A stretch of DNA of 64,000 nucleotides from Pseudomonas sp. PDM04 (lineage in GTDB: Bacteria > Pseudomonadota > Gammaproteobacteria > Pseudomonadales > Pseudomonadaceae). Position numbers and translations under genes: made by a program. This document shows positions 37,682 through 46,577 of this stretch, piece by piece (position 1 is the first letter of the stretch; each line of letters begins with the position of its first letter). The stretch lies in contig NZ_JACVAI010000002.1 of the NCBI RefSeq assembly GCF_014851765.1, positions 434,001 to 498,000 on the forward strand. Reading direction: 5' to 3'. The notes beneath the pieces were generated by a model. The model searched no databases. It worked only from the letters and a program-made list of their open reading frames with translations, and was not told where the DNA came from.

Positions 37682-38923
37682 ATGCAGACCACCCTGAGCG
37701 ACAACGCTCGCCGCCTGCCCCGCGCCGAAGAAGCCGAAAGCATCCTGCGCACCTGCGTGCACTGCGGCTTCTGCAACGCCACCTGCCCGACCTATCAACT
37801 GCTCGGCGATGAACTCGATGGTCCCCGGGGCCGCATCTACCTGATCAAGCAAGTGCTGGAAGGCCATGAGGTCACCCAGAAGACCCAGCAGCACCTGGAC
37901 CGCTGCCTGTCGTGCCGCAACTGCGAAACCACCTGCCCTTCGGGGGTCGATTACCACAACCTGCTGGACATTGGCCGCGCGGTGGTCGATGCCGCCGTGC
38001 CGCGACCGCTCGGCCAACGCTTGCTGCGCGAAGGCTTGCGCAACCTCGTGCCCAATCCGGGCCTGTTCAAGCGCCTGGTCGGCAGCGGTCAAGTGTTCCG
38101 GGCCTGGTTGCCGGACACGCTGCAAGCGAAGTTGCCGCGCAGTACGCCGCAGGCCAAACCGGCGCCGCGCACGCACCATGCCCGCCAGGTATTGATGCTC
38201 GAAGGTTGCGTGCAACCGGGGTTGTCACCCAACACCAATGCGGCGGCGGCGCGGGTGCTCGACCGCTTGGGCATCAGCGTCGTTGCGGCCCGTGAAGCGG
38301 GCTGCTGCGGGGCCGTGGACTATCACCTCGACGCGCAGGCGACCGGACTGCAACGCGCCCGCCGCAACATCGACGCGTGGTGGCCACACCTCGAAAGCGG
38401 CGCCGAGGCCATCGTTCAGACCGCCAGCGGTTGCGGGGCCTTCGTCAAGGATTACGGCCATCTGCTGGAACGCGACCCGGCCTATGCCGACAAGGCGAAA
38501 AAGGTCAGCGCCCTGGCCCGCGACCTGGTTGAAGTGCTGCGCGAGGAACCGCTGGAAAACCTCGGTGTGCACAGCGACCAACGCCTGGCCTTCCATTGTC
38601 CCTGTACCTTGCAGCACGCGCAGAAACTCGGCGGTGCGGTGGAAGCGACCCTGATCCGGCTCGGCTTCAACCTGACCGCCGTACCCGACAGCCACCTGTG
38701 CTGCGGGTCGGCGGGCACTTATTCGATCACTCAGCCCGTGCTGTCCCGGCAGTTGCGCGACAACAAGCTCAATGCGCTGGAAAGTGGTCAGCCGGATGTT
38801 ATCGTCACGGCCAACATCGGCTGCCAGTCACACCTCGACGGGGCGAACCGCACCCCGGTCCGTCACTGGATCGAACTGGTCGACGCCGCCCTGCCCCCAC
38901 CCCCTACCGGAGCGTCTTCATGA
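37682..38923 (+). CDS. glcF: Glycolate oxidase iron-sulfur subunit
   Basis: 413 residues. Two 4Fe-4S motifs, CVHCGFCNATCPTY and CLSCRNCETTCPSGVDY, then two CCG-type domains (AREAGCCGAVDYH, HLCCGSAGTYS) and SGCGAFVKDYGHL. It carries electrons from GlcDE towards the quinone pool. Its stop overlaps glcG (ATGA). Confidence 0.95.
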   Translation: MQTTLSDNARRLPRAEEAESILRTCVHCGFCNATCPTYQLLGDELDGPRGRIYLIKQVLEGHEVTQKTQQHLDRCLSCRNCETTCPSGVDYHNLLDIGRAVVDAAVPRPLGQRLLREGLRNLVPNPGLFKRLVGSGQVFRAWLPDTLQAKLPRSTPQAKPAPRTHHARQVLMLEGCVQPGLSPNTNAAAARVLDRLGISVVAAREAGCCGAVDYHLDAQATGLQRARRNIDAWWPHLESGAEAIVQTASGCGAFVKDYGHLLERDPAYADKAKKVSALARDLVEVLREEPLENLGVHSDQRLAFHCPCTLQHAQKLGGAVEATLIRLGFNLTAVPDSHLCCGSAGTYSITQPVLSRQLRDNKLNALESGQPDVIVTANIGCQSHLDGANRTPVRHWIELVDAALPPPPTGASS

Positions 38924-39321
38924 AAAGCAAAGCCATCCTCGGCCAGGCCGAAGTCAGCCAGATCCTCGCCGCCGCCCGCACCGAAGCCCAGGCCAACCAA
39001 TGGGCGGTGACCATCGCCGTGGTCGACGACGGTGGACACCCATTGGCCCTGGAACGCCTCGACGGCGCCACGCCGAGCAGCGCCTACATCGCCACCGAAA
39101 AGGCCCGCACCTCGGCCCTGGGCCGGCGTGAGTCCAAGGGGTTCGAGGACATGGTCAATGGCGGTCGCTTTGCCTTTCTGTCAGCCCCGCTGCTGACCTC
39201 CCTGGAAGGCGGTGTACCGGTCATCGTCGATGGCCAGGTGATCGGCGCGGTGGGCGTATCCGGGGTCAAGGCCGAACAGGATGCGCAGGTGGCCAGGGCC
39301 GGGGCCCACACAGTGGGCTGA
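38920..39321 (+). CDS. glcG: GlcG/HbpS-family haem-binding protein
   Basis: 133 residues. Conserved GlcG pattern: AAARTEAQANQWAVTIAVVDDGGHPLALERLDGA, ATEKARTSALGRRES, and the GGVPVIVDGQVIGAVGVSG core. The role in glycolate use is undefined. Last gene of the glc cluster; no clear terminator follows. Confidence 0.92.
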   Translation: MKSKAILGQAEVSQILAAARTEAQANQWAVTIAVVDDGGHPLALERLDGATPSSAYIATEKARTSALGRRESKGFEDMVNGGRFAFLSAPLLTSLEGGVPVIVDGQVIGAVGVSGVKAEQDAQVARAGAHTVG

Positions 39322-39637
39322 AAGGCCGTAATGGCTCCTACTGTGCAGGATGATGGAAGGCGATGTAGAGCGGATCCAGCCCAGATTCGACGGGGAAAAC
39401 CAGAATTTAATCGTCGTGCCGACCGTTTACCGGCTCTGCATCGACTTCGATGGTTGGCACTCTCGGTGACCGGACAAAGCCCACGGGCCGAGGTTCGACC
39501 TGTTCGGCACCCGCAGGCGACGCCCAGTGCACAGAGACTGCTGGAGAACGCTCGGAAGAAAAGCTGAACCCGGGCAAGTCGCGATTCTGATTCACCAAAG
39601 CTCCTTGCCAACGGGGTCAGCGGGCCGACCGAGGCTT
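39322..39637. other. 316-base gap without supported gene
   Basis: Lies between glcG and the convergent immunity gene. Open frames occur on both strands but none has a ribosome site or a recognisable protein. No T-rich terminator is seen. Its low-complexity-free, frame-open sequence next to toxin genes makes it a candidate remnant or repeat. Confidence 0.3.
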
Positions 39638-39910
39638 TTACGACTGGAAGTCTTCGCCCTTGAAGGCTGCGGTTCCTTGTTGGTGATGCCATGTCCTGAC
39701 GAGGTGCACAACGTTATCCGGGCTATTGGAATTCGCGAGGTCTGCCGGGTAGAACAACAGATCGGCGCCGGCGGGATGACCGACGATGCGGTCGAAATGA
39801 TCGATCAGTTGGTCATGATCCTGCTTGGGCACATCCACTGCCCAAATTTTATTGACCAGCGCATGGAACTCCGACGCGGTGTGATCGTTAAGTTTGGTTT
39901 TAAGGTCCAT
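39638..39910 (-). CDS. Colicin/pyocin DNase immunity protein, second copy
   Basis: 90 residues of the Im2/Im9 family: LNDHTASEFHALVNKIW, then the signature HFDRIVGHPAGADLLFYP, and VVHLVRTWHHQQG. In this family the protein binds the DNase next to its active site and blocks it. It differs strongly from the other immunity protein 84 bases upstream, particularly in the specificity helix II, so it probably answers a different toxin. It is the last of the three leftward genes. Confidence 0.85.
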   Translation of the reverse strand: MDLKTKLNDHTASEFHALVNKIWAVDVPKQDHDQLIDHFDRIVGHPAGADLLFYPADLANSNSPDNVVHLVRTWHHQQGTAAFKGEDFQS

Positions 39911-39994
39911 CTCAAATTCATCCTTGTCCTGACAACGAATGAAGCTCGCCTGCTCGATTCATCCGAGCAGGCGGTAATTAATACTCTGTGACGG

Positions 39995-40273
39995 TCACTC
40001 CGGCTTGAAACCGGGTTTGTTGTTGGCGGACCGCCACGCTTTGACTTCCTTCAAAATGCCTTCTGGGCTGTCGTCCTGTCCTTCTTTCGGGTAAAAGAGG
40101 ACGTCTGAACGGTCTGGATGCTCTGTAACAGCCACGAAATGACTCACTAGACTATCCAAGTACACCTCGAGATTGCGTCCTTGCAGCCCGCTCGTCTGAT
40201 GGAAAAGCTCGCCCAAAAACATCAAAAACTCCGCTTCGGTATAGTCCTCAAGTTTTTCTTTAAAAATGCTCAT
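39995..40273 (-). CDS. Colicin/pyocin DNase immunity protein, cognate copy
   Basis: 92 residues. Close to Im9: LEDYTEAEFLMFLGELF, VTEHPDRSDVLFYPKEGQDDSPEGILKEVKAWRSAN, with the conserved tyrosine of the YP motif. Its ATG lies inside the last codons of the DNase frame (14-base overlap, 40260-40273), the typical coupling of a toxin with its cognate immunity gene. The area is more AT-rich than the flanks. Confidence 0.9.
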   Translation of the reverse strand: MSIFKEKLEDYTEAEFLMFLGELFHQTSGLQGRNLEVYLDSLVSHFVAVTEHPDRSDVLFYPKEGQDDSPEGILKEVKAWRSANNKPGFKPE

Positions 40274-41084
40274 TATTTCTCTCCTTATGTAGCTGAATGT
40301 GACGCTTCGGGGTCATCACGAATAAATTATCCAAGCCATAAACAGCGCCACTTTTTGCAACTTCCACATCATGATGCAGCTCAAATGCAAGACGTCCTCC
40401 GACGTGATCAATACCCCGTGAGTAAGGCGCGGATCCGTTTCGAATCCTATCCAGGTTGATCTCAGTGAACTGCACTTTCAACGCAGGATCTGTCGCCACC
40501 TCCGCCCAAAAAGCTCTCCTGAACTGATGGAAATTGGCAAACACCCTCCCTCTCAATTTATCTGCAATTTGCGAAGAAATCGGCGCACCATCTCTTCCTG
40601 CTGCCTTAGCCAACCATAATCCGGAAACTGGTTTTCCGAAGCCAAGGGCAGTGCCCGGATCATCACGACGATCACGAAACAACGCATCCGGCGATGGCAA
40701 CTCCATGTCCGCAGGAAACCCGGGAATGTTCGCACCAACCTCTCCTTCGTCGACAGCAGGAAATGTCTCCTTCACTGGTAGGACCGGGATGGCAGCGCTA
40801 CCGGGATAAACCAGAGGATCGTTGGAAGTGATCGGCGATGTCGTCGACCCCAGATGCTCGCTGCCCGGCGGGACTAATGGCTTCCAGCTGTTCGCCGGCA
40901 GCATTGGCCAGGGAACGACGGCGGGGACGATGCCAACCCATCCTTCGCTGCTGTTCGGTGTCTTGATGCTGATCAAGTCGAGGTTGAATGGATCTGACCA
41001 GAACTCGGTGCGCTCCTGATAGCGCAGTTCGAACTCACGGTGCTCACCAACCCAGGCGTTGCTGGAACAAAACGCCTCATGCGC
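40260..41084 (-). pseudogene. 5'-truncated colicin-E9-like DNase toxin
   Basis: The frame is open from 41084 (after TAA at 41085-41087) but contains only one standard start, a TTG at 40976 giving 238 residues. The C-terminal 130 residues are a colicin/pyocin HNH DNase: KPVSGLWLAKAAGRDGAPIS, IADKLRGRVFANFHQFRRAFW, then FELHHDVEVAKSG and TPKRHIQLHK with the metal-binding histidines intact. The preceding part (PNSSEGWVGIVPAVVPWPML) looks like the linker of an S-pyocin or T6SS-delivered toxin. The receptor, translocation or PAAR region is missing; the dienelactone hydrolase gene begins 40 bases beyond. Confidence 0.75.
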
Positions 41085-41124
41085 TTAACTGTCAGGACCC
41101 GTACCGTCAAAGAGGGAAGCATCC

Positions 41125-42012
41125 ATGACCCGCCTCACCGCCAAGGACTTTTCCCCGCAACTGCTCGAACTCTACGACTACTACGCCCACGGCAAGATCA
41201 ACCGCCGGGAGTTTCTCGACCGGGCGGCGTTGTTCACCTTTGGCGGATTGACCGCCAGTGCCTTGCTCGCCTCGCTGAGCCCGAACTATGCCCTGGCCGA
41301 GCAGGTCGAGTTCACTGATCCGGATATCGTCGCCGAGTACATCACCTACCCCTCGCCCAGGGGCAACGGTTCGGTTCGCGGTTATCTGGTGCGCCCGGCC
41401 AAAACGACGGGCAAGGTGGCGGCCATCGTGGTCGTGCACGAGAACCGTGGGCTCAACCCGTACATCGAGGACGTGGCAAGGCGCGTGGCCAAGGCAGGGT
41501 TCATCGCCCTCGCCCCGGATGGGCTGACGTCGGTCGGCGGTTATCCGGGTAACGACGACAAGGGGCGCGAGTTGCAGGCGACCGTTGACCCGGAGAAGCT
41601 GATGAACGATTTCTTCGCCGCCATCGAGTGGCTGATGAAGCACGACGCAACCACGGGCAAAGTGGGGATTACCGGGTTCTGCTATGGCGGTGGCGTCACC
41701 AATGCCGCCGCCGTGGCGTATCCGGAGTTGGGCGCGGCGGTCGCGTTTTACGGGCGGCAGGCCGATGCCCGGGATGTCCCGAACATCAAGGCTCCGCTGA
41801 TGTTGCATTACGGCGAACTGGACACGCGCATCAACGAAGGTTGGCCCGCCTATGAACAGGCGCTGAAGGCTGCGGGCACGACCTATGAAGCGTACATCTA
41901 CCCCGGCGCCAACCACGGCTTCCACAACGATTCCACCCCGCGCTACGACGAAGCGGCGGCGAAACTCGCCTGGGACCGGACGCTGGGGTGGTTTCGCCGC
42001 TATCTGGTCTAG
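41125..42012 (+). CDS. Dienelactone hydrolase family protein with Tat-like signal
   Basis: 295 residues. N-terminus [35 protein letters not shown] is a twin-arginine-type signal with a long lead, so export is likely. The alpha/beta hydrolase core has the nucleophile in GFCYGGG (Cys186), an acid near GELDTRIN and His in [14 protein letters not shown]. This is the Cys-Asp-His set of dienelactone hydrolases. Substrate unknown. GAGGGAAGCATCC precedes the ATG; its stop overlaps that of the convergent reductase. Confidence 0.87.
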   Translation: MTRLTAKDFSPQLLELYDYYAHGKINRREFLDRAALFTFGGLTASALLASLSPNYALAEQVEFTDPDIVAEYITYPSPRGNGSVRGYLVRPAKTTGKVAAIVVVHENRGLNPYIEDVARRVAKAGFIALAPDGLTSVGGYPGNDDKGRELQATVDPEKLMNDFFAAIEWLMKHDATTGKVGITGFCYGGGVTNAAAVAYPELGAAVAFYGRQADARDVPNIKAPLMLHYGELDTRINEGWPAYEQALKAAGTTYEAYIYPGANHGFHNDSTPRYDEAAAKLAWDRTLGWFRRYLV

Positions 42013-42953
42013 CTCACCACATCGATCAACTGCTCGCGCTGCGCACCGGTCAGCATCGGCCCGAACCCGGCACCGGCATTGTCCGCCATGTAGCGCGGGT
42101 TGCCGGTGCCGGGGATGACGCAGGTCACCGCCGAATGCGCCAGCAGGTACTTGAGCGCCAGTTGTGCCCAACTGGTGACGCCCACCTGGGAGGCCCAGCC
42201 CGGTAGCGGCTTGCCCTTGAGCCGGGCGAGCAGGTCGCCGCCGCCAAACGGCCGGTTGCAGATCACCGCCACGCCGCGCTCGCGACACAGCGGCAGGATG
42301 CGTTTTTCGACACCTCGGTCATCCAGCGCATAGTTGATCTGCAGGAAATCCAGCGGCTCGGCCTTGAGCACGGCCTCCACTTCGTCATAGGCCGACGCGG
42401 TGTAATGGGTGATGCCGATGTAGCGAATGCGCCCTTGTTCCTTCCATTGGCGCAGGGTCGGCAAGTGGGTTTTCCAGTCCAGCAGGTTGTGGATCTGCAT
42501 CAGGTCGATGCGGTCGGTTTGCAGCCATTGGAAGGATTGCTCCATTTGCGCGATGCCTTCCTCGCGGCCCCGCGTCCACACCTTGGTGGCCAGGAACGCC
42601 GGCGAGCGTGGCTGGTGGATCGACAGCAGCTCGCCGGTGGTCTGTTCGGCGCGGCCGTACATGGGCGAGCTGTCGATCACCGTCCCGCCCTTTTCGAACA
42701 GCGCACTGAGCACGGCGGGCAGCTGCTTGTAGGCTGGGTCGGCCGGTGCGACATCAAAGCCGCGATACGTGCCCAGGCCGACCATCGGCAAGGGCTCGTT
42801 GCTGGAAGGAATGGCGCGGGTCAGCATGTTCTTGCCTCCTGTTTCCTTCGGCGGCGCACTGCCCGCGAAGGCCGGATCGAAAGTGAGCACCGCCGAAGCA
42901 CCGGCAGCCAGCGTGAGTATTTGTCGACGCGTGTATCCATCAGTGTGGCTCAT
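42009..42953 (-). CDS. Tat-exported aldo/keto reductase
   Basis: 314 residues. [26 protein letters not shown] is a twin-arginine signal. The barrel has [11 protein letters not shown], Asp and Tyr in [16 protein letters not shown], Lys in LATKVWTRG and His in [11 protein letters not shown]. Periplasmic location would need cofactor delivered folded, which the Tat route allows. The ATG at 42953 lies within the end of the transporter gene (14-base overlap), so the two are co-transcribed. Confidence 0.83.
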   Translation of the reverse strand: MSHTDGYTRRQILTLAAGASAVLTFDPAFAGSAPPKETGGKNMLTRAIPSSNEPLPMVGLGTYRGFDVAPADPAYKQLPAVLSALFEKGGTVIDSSPMYGRAEQTTGELLSIHQPRSPAFLATKVWTRGREEGIAQMEQSFQWLQTDRIDLMQIHNLLDWKTHLPTLRQWKEQGRIRYIGITHYTASAYDEVEAVLKAEPLDFLQINYALDDRGVEKRILPLCRERGVAVICNRPFGGGDLLARLKGKPLPGWASQVGVTSWAQLALKYLLAHSAVTCVIPGTGNPRYMADNAGAGFGPMLTGAQREQLIDVVS

Positions 42954-44223
42954 GGTGTTGCCCCTCCCCTGTCTTGCTCGCCTTTTGCGCCTGTTGCCCG
43001 GCCAGCCACGCGCATAACGCGCCCCACAGTGCGGCAAACGGCACGATCATCAGCGCCACCAGGCCAAATCCCGCGCCCAGCGCCGTCAGGCCGGCAGACA
43101 ACCAGCCACTGGCGGCATCGCCACCGCGATACACCAGGGTCTCGATCACATTCTTGGCCTTGTACTTTTCCTCGCGGCTGACCACCGTCCACAACACCTC
43201 GCGCGCCGGCCGCACCAGGGCGAACTCCACGGCGCGGCGCACCCCCTGGGCCAGGGCAACCGTCGTCGGCAGCGGTGCCAGGGCCATGGCGGCGAAGGCC
43301 ACGATCGTCGCCACCGGCAATGCCGCCAGCGCCCCGCCGATGCCGATCAGGCGGATCAAGGGCGCCGTCAGCAGCAACTGGAACGTCAGGGTCAGCGCCG
43401 AGACGATCAGATCGACCACCGCGAAAAATTGTGTGCGGCTGGCCACATCAGAATAGCTGCCGGCGACAATTCGTCCCTGTTCGAAATACAACAAGGTCGC
43501 GGCGCTGGTGTGCAGCAGCATGAACGCCACCAATCCCAACAAGTACCGCGAGCGCCAGATCAGCGTGATCCCGGCGAGCATGCTGCCGCCCAGACGTCGA
43601 TCGTCCAGCCCGCGACGGGCGCCTTGTGACGTGGTGCGCCGCAACAATGCCCGATAGCAGCGCACCGCGACTTCCAGCAGCAACGCCGCCGAGAACGTCA
43701 GCGCGAGCGGGCCGAGACGGGTGGCCAGGGTGGCGGCGAGCAACGGCCCGATGAAGGTGCCAAGGGTGCCGCCCGCCGCGATGAAACCGAACAACCGTCG
43801 CCCCTGCTCACTGGAAAAGCGATCCACCAGCACACTCCAGAAGATCGAGACGATGAACAGGTTGTAAAGGCTGATCCAGACGAAGAACACCCGCCCGACA
43901 TTCACCGGGGCGACACGGTGGGCGATCAGCACGCCGAACAGCAGCATCGACACGGCGATCAGACGGTAGATCAACGGCACAAAACGGGTCGCTGGCCAGC
44001 GCGACGCAAGGAAGCCGAACACCGGCACCATCAGCAGCATGACCAGGAAGGTCGCGGTGAACAGCCACTGCAACTGGCCGGCGCCGCCCTCCAGTCCCAG
44101 CGCATCGCGCAGGGGCCGCACCAGGTAATAGCTGGCGAGCACGCAGAAATGGAACGCGAACCCCAGCCCCAGCGCCGCCCTTTCACCAGGTAACACGTCG
44201 AGCCATTTACCCACGATGGGCAT
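42940..44223 (-). CDS. MFS / NTP-NDP exchange-type transporter
   Basis: 427 residues, about 12 membrane helices. The start (FHFCVLASYYLVRPLRDALGLEGG) and WSVLVDRFSSEQGRRLFGFIAAGGTLGTFIGP resemble the ADP/ATP-translocase-like branch of the major facilitator fold, here in a free-living bacterium and of unknown substrate. REVLWTVVSREEKYKAKNVIETLVYRGGDAASGW is a family-typical C-terminal block. Upstream partner of the exported reductase. Confidence 0.75.
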   Translation of the reverse strand: MPIVGKWLDVLPGERAALGLGFAFHFCVLASYYLVRPLRDALGLEGGAGQLQWLFTATFLVMLLMVPVFGFLASRWPATRFVPLIYRLIAVSMLLFGVLIAHRVAPVNVGRVFFVWISLYNLFIVSIFWSVLVDRFSSEQGRRLFGFIAAGGTLGTFIGPLLAATLATRLGPLALTFSAALLLEVAVRCYRALLRRTTSQGARRGLDDRRLGGSMLAGITLIWRSRYLLGLVAFMLLHTSAATLLYFEQGRIVAGSYSDVASRTQFFAVVDLIVSALTLTFQLLLTAPLIRLIGIGGALAALPVATIVAFAAMALAPLPTTVALAQGVRRAVEFALVRPAREVLWTVVSREEKYKAKNVIETLVYRGGDAASGWLSAGLTALGAGFGLVALMIVPFAALWGALCAWLAGQQAQKASKTGEGQHHEPH

Positions 44224-44321
44224 CGCTAACCCCCTCCCCGGCCCTTATCGGCGCGCCGCTGTCGTTCAACTACACTCTGACAGCGATCGCACCATCGCGG
44301 TGTTCAACCCCAGAGCAGTCA

Positions 44322-45104
44322 ATGTCACGCCCTAACGTTAGCCGAATGTCACGTACCCTGATCTGTCTCGTCGTCATCCTGGCCGGTTCATACCTGGCCC
44401 TGTGCGCCGCATTGCTGGTGTTTCAGCGCGCGCTGATCTACTTCCCGCAGCCCGCCACGCTCGACACACCCAGGCTGACCCTGGACGTGGCCGACGCGCA
44501 GGTGCAGGTCAGCTTCCGGCCGCACGAAGGGCCCAAGGCATTGATTTATTTTGGCGGCAATGCCGAAGATGTGTCGCGCAACCTGCCTGAGTTTGCCGAA
44601 GCGTTCCCCGACCATGCGCTGTACTTGATGCATTACCGGGGTTTCGGCGGCAGCAGCGGCTCACCGTCGGAAGAGGCGATTGCCCGCGACGCCCTGACGT
44701 TGTTCGACAAGGTCTACGACAGCCATGGGGAAGTCGCGGTGATCGGCCGCAGCCTCGGTTCGGGGGTCGCGGTGCGCCTCGCCAGTCAGCGCCCCGCCAC
44801 GCGACTGGTCCTGATCACGCCTTACGACAGCCTGGAACGACTCGCCGTGCGTCAATACCCGATCTTTCCGGTGAAGTGGTTGCTCAAGGACCGTTTCGAC
44901 GCGTGGAAATACGCCGCGCATGTCTCGATCCCGACGCTGCTGCTGGCCGCCGAGCAGGACGACATCATCCCGCGTGCAAGCACCGACGCCCTCTACCGGC
45001 ATTTCCCCAAGGGCGTGGCGGTGCTGAAGGAGATCGCGGGGGTCGGGCACAATTCGATCTCCGACAGCCCTGAATACCTGAAGCTGATCGCCGACGGGTT
45101 GTAG
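44322..45104 (+). CDS. Membrane-anchored alpha/beta hydrolase
   Basis: 260 residues. One N-terminal membrane helix (LICLVVILAGSYLALCAALLVF), then a hydrolase fold with MHYRGFGGSSGSPSEEA, nucleophile in IGRSLGSG, acid in AEQDDIIP and His in VGHNSI. It resembles the BEM46/YfhR group of unknown substrate. ATG at 44346 is an alternative start; neither has a strong ribosome site. Confidence 0.82.
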   Translation: MSRPNVSRMSRTLICLVVILAGSYLALCAALLVFQRALIYFPQPATLDTPRLTLDVADAQVQVSFRPHEGPKALIYFGGNAEDVSRNLPEFAEAFPDHALYLMHYRGFGGSSGSPSEEAIARDALTLFDKVYDSHGEVAVIGRSLGSGVAVRLASQRPATRLVLITPYDSLERLAVRQYPIFPVKWLLKDRFDAWKYAAHVSIPTLLLAAEQDDIIPRASTDALYRHFPKGVAVLKEIAGVGHNSISDSPEYLKLIADGL

Positions 45105-45113
45105 CTCATGCGA

Positions 45114-45443
45114 TCATTTGCGTGCCAGCTTGTAGCGCAGGCAGTCCTCGTTGAAACTGCGGCGCAAGGCTTCGGGACTCATTCGTGTGGGGCTGTCGTA
45201 GGTCTGCTCGGTAATGCCCATGGCCATCATGCGCATCCACGGCTTGCTGAACTTGTAGGTCTGCAACTTCTTGCGGGCGGCATACAACGAAACCCCCGCC
45301 AGTTTCAGTTCCTGGGCTCGGGCTGCGGTGCCCGCGCCCCAACTGCACATGTAGCGGTCATTGGCTTGAAGCGCCCTGGCCTGCGCCTGCACGGCAAAAC
45401 CTGCCAGGCCCAGGGATATCAGTGAAATCCATACATAACGCAT
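45114..45443 (-). CDS. Small exported hypothetical protein
   Basis: 109 residues. Signal peptide YVWISLISLGLAGFAVQAQA; the mature part has two Cys (RYMCSWGAG and NEDCLRYK) that could form a disulfide, and basic helices (AARKKLQTYKF). No known family. Convergent with the hydrolase gene. Confidence 0.72.
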   Translation of the reverse strand: MRYVWISLISLGLAGFAVQAQARALQANDRYMCSWGAGTAARAQELKLAGVSLYAARKKLQTYKFSKPWMRMMAMGITEQTYDSPTRMSPEALRRSFNEDCLRYKLARK

Positions 45444-45534
45444 TTAAAGCCAGCCCTAACCACCTGAAAGTAAAGTGATTCTGTCTGTAACTTTCGGGCT
45501 TCGGGGCCAGCAAAATGCCTTATCTGAAACATTT

Positions 45535-45855
45535 TCAGCTGGCCGTCACCAGCTTGAGTCCGATCACGCCGCCGAGGATGATGGCGATGCACAAGACCCG
45601 CAACAACGTGGTGGCGTCACCCAGCACAGCCATGCCGAGTATCGCGGTGCCCGCTGCACCGATGCCGGTCCACACCGCATAGGCGGTGCCCACGGGCAAC
45701 GTGCGCAAGGACAGTGAGAGCAGGAAGACACTGGACAAACCGGTGGCGGCTGCCAGCAGTCCCGGGATCAATCGGGTAAATCCGTCAGAGCCTTTCATGA
45801 AGAACGCAAAGGCAATTTCAAGAAGGCCTGCAATACCGAGCAGTGACCATGCCAT
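45535..45855 (-). CDS. Small multidrug resistance transporter, SugE/Gdx-like
   Basis: 106 residues, four membrane helices. The essential Glu lies in GLLEIAFAFFMKGSDGFTRLIP, and the conserved LPVGTAYAVWTGIGAAGTAILG block is present. The KGSDGFTRL-type sequence after helix 1 is like SugE, whose members export guanidinium or quaternary ammonium. No guanidine riboswitch is visible upstream. It lies 66 bases after the AhpD-like gene on the same strand. Confidence 0.85.
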   Translation of the reverse strand: MAWSLLGIAGLLEIAFAFFMKGSDGFTRLIPGLLAAATGLSSVFLLSLSLRTLPVGTAYAVWTGIGAAGTAILGMAVLGDATTLLRVLCIAIILGGVIGLKLVTAS

Positions 45856-45921
45856 GGAAGTGACTCCCTCGGGTGATCCGCCGAGCCTGTGCGCCCGGCG
45901 AGTTTAGGTTGAAGCGCCGGC

Positions 45922-46377
45922 TCAGGCGTTGTTGGCCGCGGCGGGTTTGGCACGGAACGCCACGCCGAACCGGTTGAAGGCATTCATCAAGCCGATGGCG
46001 TAGGTGAGGTCCGCCAGTTCCTTATCGCCGAATTCGGCCGCCGCAGCGGCATAGTCCGTCTCGGGTACCCCGGTCTGCGCCACCTGGGTGACCGTTTCCG
46101 CCCAGCTCAGCGCGATGCGTTCGCGGCGACTGAACACGTCGCCGACATCACGCCAAACGGGCACCAGCACCAGTTTTTCAACGCTGACGCCGAGCTTGAC
46201 CAAGTCCCGCGAGTGCATGTCGATGCAGAAGGCGCAGCCGTTGATCTGGGAGACACGCAAATAGACCAGATCGATCAATTCATGGGGCAGGCCGCTGTTT
46301 TGCAGGTACACGTAAACCCCGCCGAAAGCCTTGTAGCCCTCGGGTGAAGCCTTGGCGTAGTCAAGACGATTGTTCAT
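45922..46377 (-). CDS. Carboxymuconolactone decarboxylase/AhpD-like protein
   Basis: 151 residues. The peroxidase motif is GCAFCIDMHSRDL (CxxC plus His), as in AhpD-like alkylhydroperoxidases. Members reduce peroxides or act as thiol oxidoreductases. Divergent from azoR; the shared 200-base gap holds an inverted-repeat cluster. Confidence 0.87.
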   Translation of the reverse strand: MNNRLDYAKASPEGYKAFGGVYVYLQNSGLPHELIDLVYLRVSQINGCAFCIDMHSRDLVKLGVSVEKLVLVPVWRDVGDVFSRRERIALSWAETVTQVAQTGVPETDYAAAAAEFGDKELADLTYAIGLMNAFNRFGVAFRAKPAAANNA

Positions 46378-46444
46378 GGTAAATCCCTTGTATTGGCTGA
46401 TTGGAGGCCGCCATCGTGGGGGCCGCCGAGCCTGCCGTTAAGGT

Positions 46445-46490
46445 CCATGATCAGCCTTGAGGCATAGGCCATGACCCAGTGATCATGGCC
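46445..46490. promoter_or_regulatory. Nested inverted repeats in the ahpD-like/azoR divergent region
   Basis: CCATGATCA (46445-46453) is repeated as its complement TGATCATGG (46480-46488), and GGCCATGA (46467-46474) pairs with TCATGGCC (46483-46490). Three related half-sites before divergent redox genes fit an operator, perhaps for the MocR regulator encoded after azoR. Confidence 0.4.
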
Positions 46491-46577
46491 CAGGCCGGAA
46501 GTCGATTCATGGCTCTTCGACCTGGGACATGGACTTCATAGAATCATTGCTCTGGCCCACAACGCTTCGGATAAATC

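Noticed and set aside
39331..39567. 78-residue plus-strand frame after glcG
   Set aside because: No ribosome site or recognisable sequence, strongly basic composition typical of random GC-rich frames.
45856..45921. Guanidine riboswitch before the SugE-like gene
   Set aside because: The 66-base gap lacks the conserved guanidine motifs and is too short.
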